This document shows positions 61,923 through 64,000 of a stretch of DNA of 64,000 bases, one piece after another. Source of the DNA: Mytilinidion resinicola (lineage: Eukaryota > Ascomycota > Dothideomycetes > Mytilinidiales > Mytilinidiaceae). Positions within the stretch are counted from its first letter, which is position 1; each line of letters starts with the position of its first letter. The translations under genes were made by a program, and so were the position numbers. The notes beneath the pieces are model-generated. The model was not told the DNA's origin, made no database searches, and saw only the letters and a list, made by a program, of their open reading frames with translations. The stretch is taken from contig NW_022985437.1 in the NCBI RefSeq assembly GCF_010093595.1, forward strand, positions 3,318,630 to 3,382,629. Direction: 5' to 3'.

Positions 61923-64000
61923 ATGGGCCTGCCGTCTCTGTCCTTCGTCGCGGGGCTGCTCCTGCTGGCCTACCTGTCCTCCTTCGTGCTCTTCGCCTTT
62001 ATCCGCGTCGTCACCGGCGTCTCCATCCAGCGATTGGGCTACGCCGGCCTGCGACGCATTGCCTTCACTCCCAAGGACGGCCTCCGAATCGAGCTTCGCG
62101 GCATCAAGCTTACCCTCCACCGCCCGACCTTCGCACAACCAACATGGCTCAGCGTGGTTCTGACCGAGCTGAAAGTCACCGTGGACTTGAGACCATTGGG
62201 GGACAAGCCGAGAAAGCGGCACAACGGGTGGACGCATTGGTCCAATGGCTCTGCGGAGAAGGACGGCGGGAACACCTCGTCCTCGTCCGAGCCGTCCACA
62301 GAGGAAGACACTCAGGACGACCCCGGGGAATTGGACAGTCAGAGGAGTAGGACCTGGGAGACTTTGACCAAGGCCAAGGAGAAGATAAAGCGCCTGCACC
62401 GGAAGATCAAATGGATACGGCTGGTCGATTTGGTCGCGTCGACGTCTACCCTCGTTATCGTCGACGTGGGGTCTATACAAGTGGGGAACTTCACAATGGC
62501 AGTGGACACACGACGCAAGACGGTGGATCGGACTCGACTATTCCAACACCAGAAGTCTGGCACCAAGGGCCAAAGCCCTGCCGAATGGATTTTTACTGTT
62601 CGGAGCATTCTCTTTACACCGGAAGGCAAAGACTCGACCGAGGTCCTGGATCACTGCACCCTGAACGTCCACGGCCTGTTGTATCAAGAGCTCGATGGCC
62701 TCCGAGATGCCTCAATCGCCCTGAAGCTAGGCCGCCTCAGTCTCCCATACGATGACATCAAAAACAGCATGGATCGAGCAAAGGTCTGCCGCATCAATCA
62801 CGGACATGCACACTCTGTTGAACCGGACATTTCCTTTGTTGATGTCATGGAAGAGCTGGACCAGCCTGGAAGTCGGGAAGAAAATATCGTGCGCACTGTT
62901 TCTGATTCCAAGGAATTCGCGGCTTCAATTCTCCGTGGCATCCAGGAAATCCAATTTGCCGTCAGCTTCTTCGGCTTAACCAAGGAAATTCAGCCGCTCC
63001 AATGTGACGACGATTCTCCAATGTGGATGAATATTTCTATGAAGGAAGTCGGCATGGACTTGTTGCGCCTCGACCCCCGAAGCCCAGCCCATCTAATGTA
63101 TTTTTCCCGCAACGACATCGCTCACCAGGCGCTCATTGCTGCTATTTCTATCTCGGTTGGCATCGATGATGGAAAGCATCCCGAACGTCTGCTGTACGTG
63201 CCCATGGCAACTACTACCGTCAACACCACCCTGCCTTCTAAGACGCTTCAATTCTCAAACGAAAAGAATGTCGCCGAGAGGAACACTAACATTCTTTTTG
63301 CCAACCTTGTCGTCACTTCGCCTTCTTTCGACTTTGATCCGAAACATCTTCCCCTCCTTACCGCATTCTTGCACGGCTCGAAACATCGACCGAGGCCTCC
63401 TGCGCGGCACCACAAACGTCACCTTCTTTCTCGTCTCCTCCCGAAAGCTAACATCAAGATATCCATTCATGAACCTGTGATTCGTGTCACGCTCCCACCA
63501 ATGGAACCTGAGAAGAAAGGCACCGACGAATTTGATCTCTTAATCTTCGCCATGTCTTCGGCATCTCTCGACGTTGAGTCATCCCATTCAGCAGATGGAG
63601 ACCTCCATTACTCGCTCCTGTCCACCTTCCGGGTCAACTCAAACCAGCTATACTACCAGACCGCTTGCAGCGAGAAGCACAATCTGCTCTTGATTGACGG
63701 TCTTGAGTTAAAACTCCAGCTCAGCGCATCTCCCGAGGTCGTGGTGGTGATAAACGGCAATCTACAGACCTTTTCGCTCTATATGGTAAGGCCAGAGATC
63801 AGCGAAGGGCTTCATCAAATCGTCGCGCAACTCCAAAGCGATATGGTTCGGAAACGAAGGGCCCCAATCCGGCACAAACAAGCAAACTTCCTACGCAGGT
63901 GGCCTGCCTGGCTGCTCCACGCAAGCTTCCAAGGCTCAGACTTCAACTTCGAAGTCGCCGGGGTAGACCCAGAAGTCTCCAAGCATGCACGAGGATTCGC
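61923..64000 (+). CDS. fmp27: Fmp27/Hobbit-type bridge-like lipid-transfer protein, N-terminal part (partial)
   Basis: The frame is open from the ATG at 61923 to the end of the window (692 codons, no stop). It starts MGLPSLSFVAGLLLLAYLSS, an N-terminal membrane anchor, then VVTGVSIQRLGYAGLRRIAF and IELRGIKLTLHRPTFAQPTW, the conserved opening of the Fmp27 family. The following repeating beta segments fit the hydrophobic groove of bridge-like lipid-transfer proteins that sit at contacts of the ER with other membranes. A low-complexity acidic insertion is at about residues 115-140. Full proteins of this family are about 2,500-3,000 residues, so most of the gene lies to the right. Confidence 0.88.
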   Translation, partial: MGLPSLSFVAGLLLLAYLSSFVLFAFIRVVTGVSIQRLGYAGLRRIAFTPKDGLRIELRGIKLTLHRPTFAQPTWLSVVLTELKVTVDLRPLGDKPRKRHNGWTHWSNGSAEKDGGNTSSSSEPSTEEDTQDDPGELDSQRSRTWETLTKAKEKIKRLHRKIKWIRLVDLVASTSTLVIVDVGSIQVGNFTMAVDTRRKTVDRTRLFQHQKSGTKGQSPAEWIFTVRSILFTPEGKDSTEVLDHCTLNVHGLLYQELDGLRDASIALKLGRLSLPYDDIKNSMDRAKVCRINHGHAHSVEPDISFVDVMEELDQPGSREENIVRTVSDSKEFAASILRGIQEIQFAVSFFGLTKEIQPLQCDDDSPMWMNISMKEVGMDLLRLDPRSPAHLMYFSRNDIAHQALIAAISISVGIDDGKHPERLLYVPMATTTVNTTLPSKTLQFSNEKNVAERNTNILFANLVVTSPSFDFDPKHLPLLTAFLHGSKHRPRPPARHHKRHLLSRLLPKANIKISIHEPVIRVTLPPMEPEKKGTDEFDLLIFAMSSASLDVESSHSADGDLHYSLLSTFRVNSNQLYYQTACSEKHNLLLIDGLELKLQLSASPEVVVVINGNLQTFSLYMVRPEISEGLHQIVAQLQSDMVRKRRAPIRHKQANFLRRWPAWLLHASFQGSDFNFEVAGVDPEVSKHARGF

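Overview
The window reads as nuclear DNA of a filamentous ascomycete (Pezizomycotina). Genes are short to medium, many carry 45-130 bp introns with GTAAGT/GTATGT-type donors and CTAAC/CTGAC-like branch sites, and the families are typical of these fungi: HET-domain protein, patatin-NACHT-ankyrin receptor, large F-box families, Irs4-type EH protein, fungal CTR copper transporter and Fmp27. Many in-frame stops fit C-to-T change, as expected where repeat-induced point mutation (RIP) acts. A Dothideomycete is my guess; the sequence alone does not fix the class.

Layout. 0-18 kb: end of a GTPBP1-like GTPase, a hypothetical gene, an F-box protein, several 'LPAELR/PAEIR'-type F-box-like proteins, a zinc alcohol dehydrogenase, the spliceosomal U-box cyclophilin (PPIL2/Cyp8 type) and a Rossmann-fold epimerase-like protein. 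17.9-19 kb: two tiny adjacent intron-bearing genes, the first found only by hand splicing. 20-24 kb: a patatin-NACHT-ankyrin NLR-type gene broken by a 284-bp insertion. 24-31 kb: a transposon-rich stretch with two decayed F-box genes, each hit by a relative of that insertion, plus an hAT-like MITE with an 8-bp target duplication. 31-46 kb: further F-box genes (three intact, two broken) enclosing a PHD-finger gene of ING type and an Atg22-like vacuolar transporter gene. 46-64 kb: mostly conserved housekeeping genes: Irs4-like EH protein, DNA ligase IV, a small CaaX protein, a CTR copper transporter, an NmrA-like protein, a HET-domain protein and the 5' part of the lipid-transfer protein Fmp27.

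The most notable content is the accessory zone between about 20 and 46 kb. Its F-box paralogues share an unusual plan: an F-box after a 'HTY-R-WLLNCP' segment, a central Cys-x2-Cys...Cys-x-His element, an LRR-like part and a C-terminal 'RDL-GW-F-G' motif. Three short elements with 5-bp target duplications sit in three different genes of multigene families, all in the same orientation as the host gene. For the NLR gene, removing the element and one target copy restores the reading frame exactly. A fourth, 101-bp insertion was found because removing it reconnects two frames.

An NLR-type gene, a HET-domain gene and an expanding F-box family in one 64-kb window suggest a fast-evolving recognition or regulated-turnover compartment set between conserved genes. 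That is inference; no function can be proved from sequence alone.
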